64,000 bases of DNA from SCRA01 sp035533275. Lineage in GTDB: Bacteria; Vulcanimicrobiota; Vulcanimicrobiia; Vulcanimicrobiales; SCRA01. A program made the position numbers and the translations under genes. This document shows positions 1 to 7,664 of the stretch, one piece after another; the stretch's first letter is position 1; the number at the start of each line of letters is the position of its first letter. The notes beneath the pieces were generated by a model that saw only the letters and a program-made list of their open reading frames with translations, searched no databases and had not been told where the DNA came from. The DNA lies in contig DATLUD010000034.1 of NCBI GenBank assembly GCA_035533275.1, positions 1-64,000 on the forward strand. Reading direction: 5' to 3'.

Positions 1-2
1 GC

Positions 3-296
3 GAGCGGTTCTTGGAGTTCTTCGAGGAAAGAGCCGTCCCCGCCCTGCGCTCGAAAGGCATGCGTATAGTTGGTCCGCTCATCGACCTCGAGAACCCGGA
101 CGTCTTCATCTGGCTGCGCGCGTTCCCGTCGCTCGAGGAGCGCGACCGTATGAAGAGCGCGTTTTACGACGGGGAGGAGTGGAAGAACGAGTTGGAAGCG
201 ATCGCGATGCCGATGCTCGAGAGCTACGACGTTGCGCTCACCTCGATGTCGCTGGGCTTCGTCGACGACCTTCAGGCTGCCGAGACGACACGGTGA
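3..296 (+). CDS. NIPSNAP-family protein, C-terminal part (5' truncated by window)
   Basis: The reading frame is already open at the first bases and stops with TGA at 294-296, so only the last ~97 residues are seen. The stretch with FIWLRAFPSLEER followed by AFYDGEEW is typical of the NIPSNAP fold (a dimeric alpha-beta barrel of about 100 residues), in which a conserved Trp-Leu-Arg-Ala-Phe strand and an FY-G-W helix line the pocket. Members are often of unknown function and some act as small monooxygenase-like or binding proteins. The true start lies outside the window; the TTG at 12 is probably internal. No partner can be inferred from the neighbours. Confidence 0.65.
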   Translation, partial: ERFLEFFEERAVPALRSKGMRIVGPLIDLENPDVFIWLRAFPSLEERDRMKSAFYDGEEWKNELEAIAMPMLESYDVALTSMSLGFVDDLQAAETTR

Positions 297-357
297 GCTC
301 GCGCCGGAACGCGTTGCCGGCGCTTGCGCATGAGGCGGAACCTCGTCGTGCGTGCGC

Positions 358-1089
358 CTACTCCAGGCTGAGGTAGAGTCGCTTGTTGATCCGGCCCTTG
401 TTCTCCGTGCGATAGATGGACACAAGGCCAACCTCCCGCGTGTCGTGCACGTGCGTTCCGCCACACGCCTGCGCGTCGAAGCCCTCGATCTCAACCACGC
501 GTACGCGGCCGTCGACAACCGGAGGCTTCACCTCCAGCGTTCGCAACAGATCCGTCCGGCGGCTGAACTCCTCTTCGGGGATGTCGTACGACCGCAGCGC
601 GTGAGGCTCTCGCAGGACGGCGTTCACCTTGCTTTCCAGCTCCGCGCGGAGCGCGGGCGAGAACCCCTCGATCTTGAAGTCGATCCGCGCGTAGTCTTCC
701 GCCATCTGCACGCCGGTGATCCAGCCGCCGTAGTCGCGCAGGGCGATCGTGTTCAAGACGTGCAGCACGGTGTGGTAGCGCATCAACGCCAGACGGCGCG
801 CTCCGTTGACGCGCAGCCTCGCCAGCCGCCCCACGGCGTCGGCCGGGAGCGTCCCGTCCGTCACGTGCCATACCACGCCGTCGCCGTCCGCGAATGCCGA
901 GGCGATTGCCGTCTCCCGTCCGCCGTCTATGACGACCACGCCGTCGTCCGGCGGCTGGCCGCCGCCGCCCGGATAGAAGCAGGTACGATCGAAGGCCACC
1001 GCGTTCTCGCGCACCGCGACCACCGTCGCCTCCGCTTCGAAGGCGTACTCGTCGTGCAGGTAGAGGCGGATGGTCGCAGGCGTGCTCAT
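358..1089 (-). CDS. AlaX-type alanyl-tRNA editing protein
   Basis: 243-residue stand-alone homologue of the AlaRS editing domain; such proteins hydrolyse Ser-tRNA(Ala) or Gly-tRNA(Ala) in trans. The zinc-site residues are visible: HTVLH (His106, His110) and CGGTH (Cys209, His213). A glycine-rich YPGGGGQP stretch at 39-47 is the usual substrate-contact loop. Length fits the AlaX-M class, which has an N-terminal beta-barrel but no C-terminal C-Ala domain. The ATG at 1089 is preceded within two bases by a perfect 11-bp hairpin and has no clear Shine-Dalgarno, so its translation may be coupled to or blocked by that structure. It lies downstream of, and on the same strand as, the TonB receptor. 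Confidence 0.88.
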   Translation of the reverse strand: MSTPATIRLYLHDEYAFEAEATVVAVRENAVAFDRTCFYPGGGGQPPDDGVVVIDGGRETAIASAFADGDGVVWHVTDGTLPADAVGRLARLRVNGARRLALMRYHTVLHVLNTIALRDYGGWITGVQMAEDYARIDFKIEGFSPALRAELESKVNAVLREPHALRSYDIPEEEFSRRTDLLRTLEVKPPVVDGRVRVVEIEGFDAQACGGTHVHDTREVGLVSIYRTENKGRINKRLYLSLE

Positions 1090-1091
1090 GC

Positions 1092-1118
1092 GGAGGGATG
1101 CGCTCTTCGCATCCCTCC
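1092..1118 (-). terminator. Strong hairpin between TonB receptor gene and alaX
   Basis: Perfect 11-bp stem (1092-1102 with 1108-1118) with a five-base loop; a few more G-C pairs can form past a small bulge. It lies downstream of the receptor stop and just before the alaX start, both on the minus strand. It could end receptor transcription, or hold the alaX start region in structure. No U-run follows, so an intrinsic terminator is only one reading. Confidence 0.45.
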
Positions 1119-1149
1119 TCCGCTCTCCCTCGGGTACCGTGGGCCCCGT

Positions 1150-3465
1150 TCAGATCTTCTCAGTCAGCGTGAAGAGGATCTGCCGGCCCTGGCCCCATTG
1201 CGTGGTGTTGAACCCGTTGTTCACCTTGAGCAGGTACGCGTAGTCCGTCAGGTTGAGAATCGAGAGGTTCCATCCGAACGCGTAGGGGCTCCCGATGCCC
1301 GCGTCCCTGCCGACGCTGACGTTGAACGTCAGATGCGGCAGCAGCCGCCCGCCGCTGCCGTCCAGGAACTGCACGGGGAAGCCGGTGCCGTAGATGGTCT
1401 GCAGGCTGGCGTTGTAGGCGCGCTCGCGGCCGAAGACGTGCTCGTATGCCGCCTGCGCCGAGACCGTCTGGTCGTGATCCTCCGGCTCGAGCTGGCTCGC
1501 GCCGGCGACATCGGCCGGCGAGAAGAGAAACGTCCCGCCGCTGATCCCCTGCGCGAGTGATTGGCTGATCGTCGACGAGAGATACCAGAAGTCGCCGCCG
1601 GGGACGTAGCGCTGGAGGCGCATGTCGATGCCCTGCGCGCGCCCGATCGCCGAGTTGTAGAGCGCGTAGATCGGCGTGTTGGCGAGCTGCGTGGTGTCGA
1701 GGACGTTGGATACGTTTCGGCTCCAGACGTCGACGTAGCCGCTGTAGCCGGGCCCGAAGGCGTGGTGGAGGCCGAACTCCATGTAGCTGTCCTGCTCCGG
1801 CTTCAAGTCGTAGACGGGCAGCTGGGACGAGTTCCCCGAGCCGCCGGCGAAAACGGCGTCGGCGCGCGTGTCCTCCAATGCCGGCGCGGCGTAGAAGCGC
1901 CCATAGTAGTAGTGCAGGACGTTCTTGCGGTCGGCCTGGAGGTTGAGCTCGATGCGCGGCGAGATCTGGTTTCCGCTGACGAAACCCACCGAGCGGTCGT
2001 AGCGGACGCCGATGCGGCTGGTCACCACGGGCGAGATGTCGATCTGGTCCTGGACGAACGCGCCGAAGGTGGTCCCGCGCTGCCGCACGTTGCTGGCGAA
2101 CGTGGGGACGCCCGTCTGCGAGATCGCGTAGTTCGAGACGACGTTGTTGGCGTCGCCCTCGACCCCGTACCCGATGGTCTGCTTGCCGGCGGTGTGGAAG
2201 ACGTTCACCCGCAGGCCCGCGTAGCTGGAGATGATGTCCTGGCTCGTGGCCTGGAAGGGGGTCGTCGTGCCGTCGGGGTTCACGATGTACGAGGCCAGGT
2301 CGTTCGGCACGTCGGGATTGTAGCGCACGCGCCCGTACTTGAACCACGGGGCGACCGTGAGGTACCCCTGCAGATCCTTGGTGTAGTGCGTCCAGGTCGC
2401 CTCGTAGAAGCGGCTGTTCTCCAGCTGCGTGTCGTTGGTGCCCGGCGGCTGAACCACGGGATCGTTCGCGGAGAAGACGGTGTTGATCGGCACCTGGAAG
2501 GTGTCGAACGAGTTCACGGCGTTCACGGTGAACTTGTCGCGCGCGTCGCGCTGCCAGGTGATGCTCGCCAGCTGACTGGTGCTGCTGGACGAGTCGTGCT
2601 GCGGCACGAAAGTCGGCGAGTCGAGCCCGTCGTTGGTGCGGTTGCTGTTCAGGCTGAAGAGCGCGCCCACGTTCCCCTCCCGAAAGCGCCCCGTCACGCC
2701 GCCCTGCGCCTGGCCGAAGTTGCCGATGCCTTGCGTGATCGAGCCGTGGAAGCCGGGGGCGAAGGCGTTGACGGGCAACGTCTGGAGATTGACCACCGCG
2801 CCGCTGCGCTGGCCGCCGAACTCCGCGGGGATGGCGCCGGTGAAGACCTCCATCGAGCCGACGTACTGGGGTGGGATGACCTCGGAGAACTCCTGCGTCG
2901 TGGTTGAGGGAAGGGGAGCCCCGTCGAGGTTGTAGGTGAGGCCGTGGAAGCCGTGGGCTACCGGCTCGTTGTACGAGAAGCTCACTATTCCGGGGAGGGT
3001 CTCGATGATCGAGTTGAGCGACTTGGCTACGGGCAGCTTGGACATCTGCTCGGATCCCAATTGGTTGACGGAGACCGGGGCCCCGCGGACGGCGCGCCCG
3101 TACGTGACCACGTGACTGATGACCTTGAGTTCGAGCGTCACGGCGACGCGGGTGAGCTGCCCGGAGAAGACGGTCGTCTCGAGCTGCGCCTCTCCTGCGC
3201 CGGCCTTGCGCGCATAGAGGCGGTAGCGGCCGAACGGCACGCCCGGAAACGAGAAGCGCCCCTGCGCATCGGTGGTCGTGGAGCGGTGCGTCTGACCGGC
3301 GACCAGTTGAACGTCCGCACCCGCCACGGGGTGGTGCTGGGCATCGTCGACCGTACCGGTGACCAGGCCGCTCGTGGCGGCGAAGGCCGGAGGATGCATC
3401 AGGAAGATCATGGCGAGCATGAGCGACAGCGCCGCAACGGCGCGCGCCGCACGATGGTAAGACAT
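1150..3465 (-). CDS. TonB-dependent outer-membrane receptor with N-terminal carboxypeptidase-regulatory-like domain
   Basis: 771 residues from the ATG at 3465, which has GGAGGAA upstream; a longer frame exists but has no family similarity before this point. An N-terminal signal sequence ends near AFAA (about residue 29). Next come a CarboxypepD_reg-like beta-sandwich (about 33-110, DAQGRFSFPGVPFGRYRL), a plug domain (about 125-235, with YNLDGAPLP and PAEFGGQRSGAVVNL) and a long beta-barrel ending in the aromatic-rich strand QILFTLTEKI. Such receptors import siderophores, vitamins or oligomers through the outer membrane using TonB energy. No substrate gene is adjacent, so the ligand is unknown. 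A TATATG hexamer at about 3483-3488 on the minus strand could be the -10 element. Confidence 0.85.
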   Translation of the reverse strand: MSYHRAARAVAALSLMLAMIFLMHPPAFAATSGLVTGTVDDAQHHPVAGADVQLVAGQTHRSTTTDAQGRFSFPGVPFGRYRLYARKAGAGEAQLETTVFSGQLTRVAVTLELKVISHVVTYGRAVRGAPVSVNQLGSEQMSKLPVAKSLNSIIETLPGIVSFSYNEPVAHGFHGLTYNLDGAPLPSTTTQEFSEVIPPQYVGSMEVFTGAIPAEFGGQRSGAVVNLQTLPVNAFAPGFHGSITQGIGNFGQAQGGVTGRFREGNVGALFSLNSNRTNDGLDSPTFVPQHDSSSSTSQLASITWQRDARDKFTVNAVNSFDTFQVPINTVFSANDPVVQPPGTNDTQLENSRFYEATWTHYTKDLQGYLTVAPWFKYGRVRYNPDVPNDLASYIVNPDGTTTPFQATSQDIISSYAGLRVNVFHTAGKQTIGYGVEGDANNVVSNYAISQTGVPTFASNVRQRGTTFGAFVQDQIDISPVVTSRIGVRYDRSVGFVSGNQISPRIELNLQADRKNVLHYYYGRFYAAPALEDTRADAVFAGGSGNSSQLPVYDLKPEQDSYMEFGLHHAFGPGYSGYVDVWSRNVSNVLDTTQLANTPIYALYNSAIGRAQGIDMRLQRYVPGGDFWYLSSTISQSLAQGISGGTFLFSPADVAGASQLEPEDHDQTVSAQAAYEHVFGRERAYNASLQTIYGTGFPVQFLDGSGGRLLPHLTFNVSVGRDAGIGSPYAFGWNLSILNLTDYAYLLKVNNGFNTTQWGQGRQILFTLTEKI

Positions 3466-3498
3466 CTGGAGGATTCCTCCGTAACATATAGCCGGATG

Positions 3499-3523
3499 GG
3501 CTGCCCGGAAACCCCGGGCAGCC
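3499..3523 (-). terminator. GC hairpin downstream of the membrane-protein gene, upstream of the TonB receptor gene
   Basis: A perfect 10-bp inverted repeat (3499-3508 with 3514-3523) separated by five bases. It lies between the end of the minus-strand membrane-protein gene at 3560 and the putative promoter of the receptor gene, so it is well placed to end upstream transcription. No U-run is present; an operator role is also possible. Confidence 0.4.
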
Positions 3524-3559
3524 GCGCGGCTGAGCGACAAGATCGAGATCGAGTCTGCG

Positions 3560-4066
3560 TTACGGGTGGGGCGGGGCGCGGGGGCTCGCGGAACCGGCGA
3601 TCGCCCGAGAGAGCGGCGGGCAAATCGCCGCGTCGAACGCGAGGTAGATGCCCTGCGCGCAGAGGCGCGCCGCATGAGGCGCGGCCAGCGCTTCGATTGT
3701 CGGAGGAAGCGCGATGGCCAGGAGCAGGCCGGTGAGCGTCTGAAAGACCAGCGCCAGCGCCGCGGCGGGTGCCGAGACGCCGTGATGCTCCAGACCGAGC
3801 TCGATGCCCAGGAACGCCGCGAATTGCAGCGCCGGCAGCAGCCAGGGCAATGCAGCCGCGCGGCGCGCGACCGGCGAGTTGCGCCGCACGTTGAACAGGA
3901 ACGTGACGAGAGCGGCAGCGAGGAGCGGGTAGTGGTATGCCCCGCCGACCGCGTGCGCATCGCCGAGGAACCAATACTCCATCTCGTGGCCGATGATGGC
4001 CCCGGAGAGCGCGACACCAACGACTCCGGCGGCGTCTCGGAGAGCGCGCGCCATGCGGCCTTGCAT
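3560..4066 (-). CDS. Hypothetical multi-pass membrane protein
   Basis: 168 residues if started at the ATG at 4066, chosen because GGAG lies five bases upstream; the in-frame ATG at 4054 is an alternative. Four to five hydrophobic helices are visible (about residues 8-25, 38-58, 72-92, 98-120 and a weaker one near 130-150). Polar residues inside or next to helices include the HEMEYW segment and ELGLEHHG, which leaves metal or heme binding possible but unproven. I do not recognise the family. It is followed by a 10-bp hairpin and then the TonB receptor gene on the same strand. Confidence 0.55.
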   Translation of the reverse strand: MQGRMARALRDAAGVVGVALSGAIIGHEMEYWFLGDAHAVGGAYHYPLLAAALVTFLFNVRRNSPVARRAAALPWLLPALQFAAFLGIELGLEHHGVSAPAAALALVFQTLTGLLLAIALPPTIEALAAPHAARLCAQGIYLAFDAAICPPLSRAIAGSASPRAPPHP

Positions 4067-4151
4067 GCTGCTCCGTGGTTCGCGGCAGCACGCCGTGGTA
4101 CCCTCCCGATAACCCGCGGGCCGGCCGGGCGCCGGTATCTTGCTGGGGCCC

Positions 4152-4595
4152 TCAGACGGCCGTGGCCGTGACCTCCACCGGCAACGCCTGTCGCACACTC
4201 GCGGTGACCGTGCAGTAGTCCTCGAAGAGACCGCGGCAGCGCTCGAAGCGCTCCCGGTGCTCCGGCGGCATCGTCACCTCGATCGCGACCCGCACCGATC
4301 CGATGCGCAGGCGCCCGCGCTCGTCGCGAACCTTCTCGGCCGTCGCCCGCGTGCGCATGCCCTCGACGGGCACGCGCGCCTTCTTCAAGCAGAACAACAG
4401 GCTTGAGCTCAGGCAGTTGGCGATGGCCGTGGTCAGCAGCGCCGCCGGATTGGGGCCGGCGTCTCCACCCAGCGGCGGGCCTTCGTCCGTGATCAGGTCG
4501 GGAATCTCCGTCCCCTCCACGTGGGCGTTGAACTCGTAGCCCTGACGGTGGTCGAGCACCACCATCAACGACCCCACGGCCTCGCCGGTTGCCAT
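4152..4595 (-). CDS. OsmC/Ohr-family protein
   Basis: 147-residue OsmC-fold protein. The family reduces organic or fatty-acid hydroperoxides with two cysteines; here one lies in TTAIANCLSSSLLFCLKK (helix with Cys, typical of the first catalytic cysteine) and another in LFEDYCTVTASVRQ (second cysteine with the conserved helix end). The GGDAGPNPAALL motif preceding the helix is diagnostic. The start is the ATG at 4595, which overlaps the TGA of the upstream universal stress protein gene (CATCA region), so the two are translationally coupled and probably form a two-gene stress operon. YhfA-like branches of the family are also possible, since the exact subclass is not resolved by eye. Confidence 0.85.
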   Translation of the reverse strand: MATGEAVGSLMVVLDHRQGYEFNAHVEGTEIPDLITDEGPPLGGDAGPNPAALLTTAIANCLSSSLLFCLKKARVPVEGMRTRATAEKVRDERGRLRIGSVRVAIEVTMPPEHRERFERCRGLFEDYCTVTASVRQALPVEVTATAV

Positions 4596-5050
4596 CAACT
4601 GTGCGCCGGTACGCGCTGCGTGCGCACCACCAGCACCGGCACGCTCGACTTGCGCAGCACGCCTTCCGTGACGCTGCCCAGCATCGCGCGCGCCAGGCCG
4701 CCGCGGCCGTGGCTCCCCATCAGGATCAAGTCCGCGTGGTGCTCGCGCGCCGCGTCGAGGATCGACGCGACGGGATCGCCGTCGAGGACGTCGGTCTCCG
4801 CGGCGACGCCCGCGTCCGCGGCGCGCTTGGCCGCGTCCTGCATGACCTTCTCGGCCGCCTCGTGCGCCGCGTCGAGCGATGGGCGGGGATCGATGAACGC
4901 GCCCGCGGCATCGACGGTGATGCCGGCCACGTCGATCGCCGAGCAGAAGACCAGCCGGCCCTTGACCGCGGATGCGAGCTGGACGGCCATCTCCATGGCC
5001 GACTCCGACGGCTCGCCGGCGTCGATCGGGACGAGGATGGCGTTGAACAT
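4595..5050 (-). CDS. Universal stress protein (UspA family)
   Basis: 151 residues starting at the ATG at 5050, preceded by GGGAG. The protein begins with the beta-strand FNAILVPID (containing the ATP-contact Asp) and carries the ATP-binding loop GSHGRGGLARAMLGSVTEGV (about residues 112-131), matching the G-2x-G-9x-G-S/T pattern of ATP-binding Usp proteins. UspA-type proteins are cytoplasmic dimers that bind ATP or AMP and support survival under oxidative or starvation stress. It overlaps the downstream OsmC-family gene by one base, which supports a shared stress response. Confidence 0.9.
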   Translation of the reverse strand: MFNAILVPIDAGEPSESAMEMAVQLASAVKGRLVFCSAIDVAGITVDAAGAFIDPRPSLDAAHEAAEKVMQDAAKRAADAGVAAETDVLDGDPVASILDAAREHHADLILMGSHGRGGLARAMLGSVTEGVLRKSSVPVLVVRTQRVPAHS

Positions 5051-5271
5051 CGTTGACTGCTCCCTGCGGCCGCAGGCTGCTCGGCCGCGATGCCACCATG
5101 ATACCCGCGTCTGCACCCGTCGGTGGGAAGAATCCGAGAAGCCGGCGGAGCTAGCGCCGGGGTCGCACCGGCGCCACGATCCGGAAGCACGCCGGGCGCT
5201 CCACCCAACTCTTGCCGCAACTTTACGGTAACCGGGTGTCGCGTTTGCGAAAAGTTGGGTACGATGTCGAT

Positions 5272-5336
5272 GCACGATAAGCCTCGTGCTTCGCGGACCC
5301 CTGAACCAGTCTTGGGGGAGGCTGTTTCCGGGGTCC
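5272..5336 (+). promoter_or_regulatory. Structured 5' leader upstream of quinone oxidoreductase gene (candidate cis-regulatory RNA)
   Basis: The 310-base gap between uspA (minus) and the quinone oxidoreductase (plus) holds two successive hairpins in the plus-strand leader. One has 6-bp arms (5272-5277 with 5284-5289). The second has a perfect 7-bp outer stem (5295-5301 with 5330-5336) enclosing a 5-bp inner stem (5307-5311 with 5320-5324) that includes one U-G wobble and a GGGGG-containing loop. A TACGAT hexamer at 5260-5265 could be the -10. It does not match a riboswitch class I know; the rest of the gap shows nothing else clear. Confidence 0.35.
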
Positions 5337-5360
5337 CGCTCTATGTCGTGGAGGAACGCC

Positions 5361-6260
5361 ATGCGAGCCATCATCACGGAAGGCGGATTGCCGTCGGTGG
5401 GCGAGCGGTCCGAGCCGCAGGCGCAGCCGGGCCAAGTCAGGATCGCCGTCAAAGCCGTCTCGCTCAACCGCGGCAACCTGCGTCAGGTCGCCGGCAGTCT
5501 GGTCGACGTCGTCGGCTGGGACGTGGCGGGCGTCGACGAGCGCGGCCGTCGCGTGGCGGCGCTCGTCGATGAAGGCGGCTTCGCCGAGGTGGTCTACGCG
5601 CATCCCGATCGCGTCGCCGAGATCCCCGATGGGGTCTCGTTCGCGCAGGCGTCGGCGCTCCCCGTTGCGGCGCTCACCGCGCTGCGCTGCATCCGCGATC
5701 ACGCGCAGGTTCTCTCCGGGCAGCGCCTGCTGATCACGGGAGGCGCCGGAGGAGTAGGCGCCTTCGCCGTGCAGATGGGCGCCGAGATCGGCGCGCGCGT
5801 CACCGCGGTGGTGGGGGACGATCGCAAGGCCGCGTTTGTCCAGGACCTGGGCGCGCACGAGGCCGTGGTCGTGGCGCGCGGCGCCTCGCTCTCGGATGTG
5901 TTCGAGCAGCGTCGCTTCGAGGCGGTCCTCGAGAGCGCGGGGGGAGCCTGGCTCGCTCAGAGCATCCGCTTGCTCGCGCCAAGCGGCGTGGTGGCCCTCT
6001 TCGGCAACTCCTCAGGCGACGAGACCACGTTCAACCCGCGCGATCTCTTCGGCAACTCCGGCCGCGTCCATGGCTTCTTCCTTTTTCGCACGCCGGCGCC
6101 GCGCACCGTGGGTCGCGACCTGGAGGCGCTGCTCGGACGAGTGGCCGCCGGAAAGCTGCGCGTTCCCATCGATCGCGACTACCCGTTCGACGAGGCGCCG
6201 CTGGCGTTCGAGCAGTTGCGCGCTCGCGACGTCCACGGCAAGATCGTCCTGACGCTCTGA
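5361..6260 (+). CDS. Zinc-independent quinone oxidoreductase / MDR-family NAD(P)H oxidoreductase
   Basis: 299 residues from the ATG at 5361, with GGAGG seven bases upstream. The N-terminal GroES-like domain contains VSLNRGNLRQVAG, the family's N-R-x-D-like turn but without zinc ligands. The Rossmann motif is LITGGAGGVGAFAVQMG (about 130-146), and the C-terminus FEQLRARDVHGKIVL is the usual family ending. These enzymes reduce quinones or alpha,beta-unsaturated carbonyls with NADPH and form cytoplasmic dimers. It is preceded by a structured leader and followed by a hairpin shared with the convergent VIT gene. The physiological substrate cannot be told. Confidence 0.85.
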   Translation: MRAIITEGGLPSVGERSEPQAQPGQVRIAVKAVSLNRGNLRQVAGSLVDVVGWDVAGVDERGRRVAALVDEGGFAEVVYAHPDRVAEIPDGVSFAQASALPVAALTALRCIRDHAQVLSGQRLLITGGAGGVGAFAVQMGAEIGARVTAVVGDDRKAAFVQDLGAHEAVVVARGASLSDVFEQRRFEAVLESAGGAWLAQSIRLLAPSGVVALFGNSSGDETTFNPRDLFGNSGRVHGFFLFRTPAPRTVGRDLEALLGRVAAGKLRVPIDRDYPFDEAPLAFEQLRARDVHGKIVLTL

Positions 6261-6276
6261 TCGGTCCTGGACGGAC

Positions 6277-6298
6277 GCGGCTGCGCGGTCTCAGCCGC
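6277..6298. terminator. Hairpin between convergent quinone oxidoreductase and VIT genes
   Basis: A perfect 7-bp inverted repeat (6277-6283 with 6292-6298) with an eight-base loop spans the 30-base gap between two convergent stop codons. It is symmetric, so it could serve both directions. No U-run is present. Confidence 0.4.
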
Positions 6299-6995
6299 CG
6301 TGCGAGACCAGACGGGCCAAGCCGAATGCCGCCGCCGCGGCGACGCCACCGATGAGCACCGTCTGCAGCGCGCTGCGCAATGGGCGCGCGCCGGTGAAAC
6401 GCCCCTTCACGAAGCCGAACACGAAGAGCGCCGCGAGCGTGACGACGACGGAGGCGCGCAGCGCGGCGTGCACGCCGGGAATGAAGACATACGAGATCAG
6501 GGGAATGATGCCGCCGGCGACATAGGCCGACGCGATGGTGAACGCGCTGCTCAGCGCGCGCCGCGGCTGCGGGCGTTCCAGACCCAGCTCGAAGCGCATC
6601 ATGAAGTCGACCCAGGTCTCGGGGTTGCGCTGGAGCGCGCGCACCAGCGGAGCCGACTCGTGCTCCGTCAGGCCGTAGCTCTGAAAGATCTCGCGCACCT
6701 CGGCCTGCTCGACCTCGGGCTTCTCGATCACCTCGCTCGCCTCGCGCCGCCGTTCGCTCTGGTAGTGCTCGGCATCGCTGCGCGCGGCAAGGTAGCCCCC
6801 CAAGCCCATGGCGATCGACCCCGCGGCAACCTCGGCCAGACCCGCCGTCAGGATGATCGCCGTCGAGGCGACCGCCCCCGAGAGTCCGGCCGCCAGGGCG
6901 AAGGGGACGGTCAGACCATCCGACATGCCGATCACGATGTCGCGGATGGTCTCGCCGGCGGTGAAGTGGCGTTCGACGTGTTCGGTTTGCGGCAT
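6291..6995 (-). CDS. VIT1/CCC1-family iron or manganese transporter
   Basis: 234 residues. The opening GETIRDIVIGMSDGLTVPFALAAGL is characteristic of the VIT/CCC1 family: the first helix carries a conserved Asp and Gly-Met-x-Asp-Gly. Helix two includes EVAAGSIAMGLGGYLAARSDAEHY. A cytoplasmic Glu-rich segment follows (about 80-130), corresponding to the metal-binding domain of plant and bacterial homologues, then three further helices. These proteins are proton-driven exporters of Fe(II) or Mn(II) from the cytoplasm. No canonical SD is evident before the ATG. The gene is convergent with the quinone oxidoreductase. The window also holds mntP and a metallothionein, so metal handling is a recurring theme. 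Confidence 0.88.
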   Translation of the reverse strand: MPQTEHVERHFTAGETIRDIVIGMSDGLTVPFALAAGLSGAVASTAIILTAGLAEVAAGSIAMGLGGYLAARSDAEHYQSERRREASEVIEKPEVEQAEVREIFQSYGLTEHESAPLVRALQRNPETWVDFMMRFELGLERPQPRRALSSAFTIASAYVAGGIIPLISYVFIPGVHAALRASVVVTLAALFVFGFVKGRFTGARPLRSALQTVLIGGVAAAAAFGLARLVSHGG

Positions 6996-7013
6996 CGTAT
7001 CTTGCCGGGAGGG

Positions 7014-7610
7014 TTAGGCGGGCGAGGCATCGGCACCCGCCGCCGGCTCCCGCGCGCGGAAGCACGCCGCGACGTGGTCGTCGACCATGCCGACGGCCTG
7101 CATGAACGCGTAGCAAATGGTGGGCCCCACGAAGCGGAACCCCAGCCGCAGCAAGGCTTTGCTCATCGCCTCCGATTCGGGGGTGAGCGCCGGCACCTCC
7201 GCGCGCATCGCCGGGCGGCGCCGGCGCCCTTGCGGAGCGAAGCGCCAGACGAACGCGTCGAAGCTCCCCTCGGCCTCGCGCACGGCGAGGAACGCGCGCG
7301 CATTGCCCACCGCCGCCTCGATCTTCGCGCGGTTGCGCACGATGCCCGGACGGGTCATGAGGGTCTCGATGCGGCGCGGCGTGTAGCGCGCCACCTTCTC
7401 GGGATCGAAGCCGTCGAAGCGCGCGCGGTAGGCCTCGCGCATCTTCAGGATCGTCGACCAGCTCAGGCCCGCCTGGGCGCCTTCGAGGACCAGAAACTCA
7501 AAGAGGCCGCGGTCGTCGTGCAGCGGCACGCCCCACTCGCGGTCGTGATAGTCGATCATCAGCGGGTCCTCGCCCGCCCACGCGCAGCGCGTCTTCGTCG
7601 TCTTGGACAT
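7014..7610 (-). CDS. tag: DNA-3-methyladenine glycosylase I
   Basis: 198 residues from the ATG at 7610 (AGGAA upstream); a longer open frame upstream is spurious because it runs antisense through the photolyase gene. Family signatures are CAWAG near the N-terminus with DYHDREWGVP (catalytic Glu region), FEFLVLEGAQAGLSW, and FRFVGPTICYAFMQAVGMVDDH (the C-terminal zinc-binding segment with Cys and His). Tag excises 3-methyladenine from alkylated DNA in base excision repair. It is divergent from the photolyase gene across 54 bases, forming a small DNA-repair locus that may share a control region. Confidence 0.92.
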   Translation of the reverse strand: MSKTTKTRCAWAGEDPLMIDYHDREWGVPLHDDRGLFEFLVLEGAQAGLSWSTILKMREAYRARFDGFDPEKVARYTPRRIETLMTRPGIVRNRAKIEAAVGNARAFLAVREAEGSFDAFVWRFAPQGRRRRPAMRAEVPALTPESEAMSKALLRLGFRFVGPTICYAFMQAVGMVDDHVAACFRAREPAAGADASPA

Positions 7611-7664
7611 GCGAGCGGTTCCTTTCGCGAGGCGTGAGCAGGTTCCCGGACGAAGTGCCGGAGC

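Noticed and set aside
3466..4020. N-terminal extension of the TonB receptor frame to 4020
   Set aside because: It crosses the membrane-protein gene and its hairpin, is Arg/Ser-rich, and lacks family similarity. The SD and signal peptide support the start at 3465.
5300..5336. A resemblance to part of a signal-recognition-particle RNA in the quinone oxidoreductase leader
   Set aside because: The GAACCAG block is similar, but the GGAAG tetraloop and the AGCAGCC strand are missing, and the outer stem is too short.
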